From assembly GCA_016714795.1 (NCBI GenBank), contig JADKCA010000001.1:372001-436000 (forward strand): 64,000 bases of DNA. The letters run 5' to 3'. The notes under the pieces are model-generated. The model was not told the origin of the DNA. It ran no database searches and saw nothing but the letters and a program-made list of their open reading frames with translations. The stretch is from Sphingomonadales bacterium (GTDB lineage Bacteria; Pseudomonadota; Alphaproteobacteria; Sphingomonadales; Sphingomonadaceae). Each line of letters begins with the position of its first letter. Positions within the stretch are counted from its first letter, which is position 1. Below are positions 59,196 through 64,000 of the stretch, piece by piece. The position numbers and the translations under genes were made by a program.

Positions 59196-61004
59196 ATGGG
59201 GCTTGTTCGCAAGAAAATTGGGTTGCATGGTACCGACATGAACGAAATCACCAACGGAGGAAGCCTTCAAGAGTGGCTGCGTAGCAGGCCAGCGCCTTGG
59301 GCGGCAATTGTTGGCCATAGAGCTGCGTCTCGAGTGTTCCCAATTGCAATTGGTCCGGGAAGTCGTATTCGACAGACGAGGCGATGGGATTTACCTCATG
59401 CGCTTTATAGATTGCATGCGATTTCAACGGTTGCGCTCTTTTACAGAGATATTGAATTCGTTGACGCGCTATCACGTGCGGCAGACTTCTCTTGGTCTGT
59501 GGATCGAGAAGATGCAGCTCGTTCGTATCTTTTGGCCGATGGCGACGGCGCAGGTGCCCTTAGTGCCGCTGGCGGATCACTTCGAAGTAGTGCAAAAAGT
59601 ATTGCTTGTATGGATTCATATCCAGATGATTGCCGGAAATTCGCACTTGATGCTGTGATATCTGCACAGAGCGCACAAAAAGTCGCTTATGAGATCATTG
59701 AACGTGACAGTGGAAACGTTTCGCAAGACGCCGCGCATGCCGCAAATGTCACATTTTGGGCCGCGATCAATTCCGACTTGAGTGATTTAGGAAAATTTGA
59801 GAGACTAAAAACAGAAGAACAAATACTCGATCAGCCCTTGTGGCCATTGCAAATGCCGGAGGAAATTGATCGAATATGGCAGCATTTGCGCGTGCAAGGC
59901 AGAAACTACGGAATGGCATTGTGGCACGATTGGTATGAGCGGCGTTTGGCTGGGTATCCCACAGGGTTTGCTTTGCCACCCGAGCAGGACCTTGAACTCC
60001 ACCGCCGTCTGATCGCGCAGGACAATGGCTGGTGGGGCCGCGGACCGGCGGCGGTGAACGTCGAGATCCAGAGCTGGCTCGATGAATTGACGCCGCCAAA
60101 GCCTGACCCGCAGGAGCCGACTGCGCCCATTTTCAAATTGGATGAAGATGGAAGGCTCGGCATTGACAGGGGCGCAAATCGCGAGGACCTTCGCCACGAT
60201 GCTGCTGCGCGCAGGATGTACGAAGCCGCCCGCGACGCTGTGCGTCATCTGGCAGAGCGGCTGAGCGGTGACAATCAGGCTGGAATCATCGGGGAAACGG
60301 CAAGAACGCTCGCTGCAGCCCTTGGTGCAACGCTTGAACAGGTAGAGCCGCAGACGGTTGTCCTCTACACCGAGAATCTGCGTCAGGCTGTTGAAATTCA
60401 GCAGCGGGCCGATGGCAAGGGCGATCTTGTCCCGCTTGACGAAACACGCTTGTTCATTGCCTCGTCTGCGCAAAATGCGCTGAACATGTGGATCGGCTTT
60501 GATCCGTTCCTTGATGAGGCAGACAGCAAGATTGCGGGGCCGGACAAGCGCCGTCCGCTGCCCTCTCCTGAAGTGGTCTCAGCCGTTGCCGCAGCAGCTG
60601 CCAAAGCCGATTTGATCGATCCAGAAACGAAGGGCGATCTGGATCGGGCCGTGGCCAATGCGTTGGGCGGCGGTGAGGGCGATACTCGTCAATTGGGCTT
60701 CATGGCCACAATGGCGCTCAACATGGGGCGCTATGGCGTTGAGCTTGTGACAACTTACCCCGAGCTGGCTGGGATTGGCGCTGTGGGCAGCGTTGCGGTC
60801 GCCGTCACCAGATTGGGAGTCACGGCGACTGCAGCTGTCGTCGCAGGCGGGCTGACAGCAGCCTATCATGTCGGTCGCTACTTCATTGCGAATGAAGACA
60901 GCTGGCGGGAGATATTCTCCCCTTCAGTGAAGAGCCTTGGCAATTTTAACCGCATGATGGCGCTATTGAAGCGCATCCCGCTCAAATCGCTGAAAGATGA
61001 TTGA
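59196..61004 (+). CDS. Large protein of unknown function, accessory-type
   Basis: A 602-residue protein I cannot assign. The N-terminal half (about 20-300) is helical with EWLRSRPAPWAAIVGHRAA, IDRIWQHLR and a strongly patterned GMALWHDWYERRLAGYP, similar to a W-x-x-W-Y-x-x-R-L-x-G motif I recall from uncharacterised alphaproteobacterial proteins with variable C-termini. The C-terminal part has an extended helical region and a hydrophobic glycine/alanine-rich stretch (about 530-565) that may insert in a membrane. Base composition is uneven: the first 700 bases are clearly more AT-rich than the flanks, a sign of acquisition. Starts at 59196 or 59238 lack a good ribosome site. It lies next to rpoB. 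Confidence 0.65.
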   Translation: MGLVRKKIGLHGTDMNEITNGGSLQEWLRSRPAPWAAIVGHRAASRVFPIAIGPGSRIRQTRRWDLPHALYRLHAISTVALFYRDIEFVDALSRAADFSWSVDREDAARSYLLADGDGAGALSAAGGSLRSSAKSIACMDSYPDDCRKFALDAVISAQSAQKVAYEIIERDSGNVSQDAAHAANVTFWAAINSDLSDLGKFERLKTEEQILDQPLWPLQMPEEIDRIWQHLRVQGRNYGMALWHDWYERRLAGYPTGFALPPEQDLELHRRLIAQDNGWWGRGPAAVNVEIQSWLDELTPPKPDPQEPTAPIFKLDEDGRLGIDRGANREDLRHDAAARRMYEAARDAVRHLAERLSGDNQAGIIGETARTLAAALGATLEQVEPQTVVLYTENLRQAVEIQQRADGKGDLVPLDETRLFIASSAQNALNMWIGFDPFLDEADSKIAGPDKRRPLPSPEVVSAVAAAAAKADLIDPETKGDLDRAVANALGGGEGDTRQLGFMATMALNMGRYGVELVTTYPELAGIGAVGSVAVAVTRLGVTATAAVVAGGLTAAYHVGRYFIANEDSWREIFSPSVKSLGNFNRMMALLKRIPLKSLKDD

Positions 61005-61012
61005 GATCGCGC

Positions 61013-61204
61013 TCACCCGATCAAATGCGTCATCCTCCGTGCCACCAGCCAGCTGATCGGGGCGGCGAGGAGGAAGCCGGTGATGCTGCCGATCAGGATT
61101 TCGCGGCCGCCATCCATGTTGATGCTCAGCAAGGCGGTGACGATGCTGCCTGCGAGCGTGGTGCCGATGACCGCGAACAGAACGAGCGCGAGTTTGGTTT
61201 CCAT
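61013..61204 (-). CDS. Small two-helix membrane protein
   Basis: A 63-residue protein with two hydrophobic helices (LALVLFAVIGTTLAGSIVTALL and ILIGSITGFLLAAPISWLVA) joined by a short polar loop. Such proteins occur widely in alphaproteobacteria and are often mislabelled CTP synthetase; the real role is unknown. The ATG at 61204 follows AAGGAA; the longer frame starting upstream is a shadow. It is convergent with the preceding large unknown gene and divergent from rpoB. Confidence 0.72.
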   Translation of the reverse strand: METKLALVLFAVIGTTLAGSIVTALLSINMDGGREILIGSITGFLLAAPISWLVARRMTHLIG

Positions 61205-61506
61205 GATCGGGTTCCTTTTGAATCTATAAATTCGCATATTGCGATATAAGGCGGCGCGCATTGATCCAGCGCAAAGGGGCGGCGGCGTTTCGCGGGGCAG
61301 GGGGCCTTTACAGAATCCCCCACAATCCCTATACGCAATCCCACACCCCGGCCGCCGGGACATGGCCTGATGTAGCGCAGCAGGCCGAACGAATGGGCGG
61401 ACCAGCGGGGGAACCGGACGCTTGAAGCTGCGATTTCCTTTCGGAATCTGCGGCTTTTTGTGTTTTCGCGTGTCCGAAACTGAACACATAAGGCGAGACT
61501 TTTTTC
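61205..61506. other. Intergenic region between small membrane gene and rpoB
   Basis: 302 bases without a supportable gene. It must contain both divergent promoters. A 13-base palindrome TCGCATATTGCGA (61232-61244) lies just upstream of the small membrane gene and could be an operator. A TTGAAG near 61423 with an AATCTG 17 bases further is a weak candidate promoter for rpoB. Nothing else is recognisable. Confidence 0.5.

Positions 61507-64000
<2,494 letters not shown>

Overview
The window is about 62% GC, with tightly packed genes and short intergenic gaps. Its gene order and protein families point to an alphaproteobacterium of the order Sphingomonadales (family Sphingomonadaceae). I base this on the lptD-surA-pdxA-rsmA order, a groESL operon under a CIRCE element, purS separate from purQ, small secreted proteins that look like sphingomonad lineage genes, and dispersed hairpin repeats containing a TTCGACAAGCTCAG core. 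The genus cannot be fixed by eye. No tRNA, rRNA, CRISPR array or complete mobile element was seen.

Layout. 1-5300 (minus): the envelope/cofactor operon lptD, surA, pdxA, rsmA (rsmA cut by the window edge). 5400-8500 (plus): pepA, a small membrane protein, holC and a methyltransferase. 8590-12516 (minus): a cystathionine beta-lyase-like gene and a PAS-GGDEF-EAL-PilZ protein with a truncated tyrosine-recombinase-like domain at its C terminus. 12.7-18.2 kb: queF, an M28 peptidase, wecB-wecC and a Wza-like export lipoprotein. 18.2-21.8 kb: an IclR regulator interrupted by an in-frame stop, divergent from a three-gene lower meta-cleavage operon (hydratase, acylating acetaldehyde dehydrogenase, 4-hydroxy-2-oxovalerate aldolase). 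21.9-25.9 kb: rpsD, a small secreted protein, priA and a DUF4197 lipoprotein. 26.0-31.5 kb: a second, broken PAS-GGDEF-EAL-PilZ gene, then a Slam-type outer-membrane protein paired with a TbpB-like lipoprotein. 31.6-39.9 kb: purS-purQ, a ThDP enzyme, DUF2189, Uma2, groES-groEL with promoter and CIRCE, MATE exporter and a small secreted protein. 40-49 kb: frameshifted short transaldolase, thrS, HAD, gmk, clpS, SDR, an odd ion channel, PhnA-like, DUF3667, thiG/thiS, GrpB. 48.9-51.8 kb: aroQ, accB-accC, VanX-like dipeptidase. 51.9-59.0 kb: sulfurtransferase, nitroreductase, and a fatty-acyl catabolic group (thiolase, 3-hydroxyacyl-CoA dehydrogenase-like SDR, DUF1993, thioesterase, dienelactone hydrolase-like protein, CYP153-like P450). 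59.2-64 kb: an unrecognised 602-residue accessory protein of lower and uneven GC, a small two-helix membrane protein, and the first part of rpoB.

The most unusual items are the cyclic-di-GMP protein fused to a nucleophile-less recombinase fold, its broken paralogue, the Slam/lipoprotein pair, the candidate IclR operator lying on the start codon of a nonsense-mutated regulator, the two-arm hairpin repeats at the 3' ends of genes, and the 59.2-61.0 kb gene of unknown function. Three genes carry separate lesions (a nonsense codon, a deletion of about 41 nt, and a +1 frameshift). These may be real gene decay or sequencing errors; the sequence alone cannot decide.
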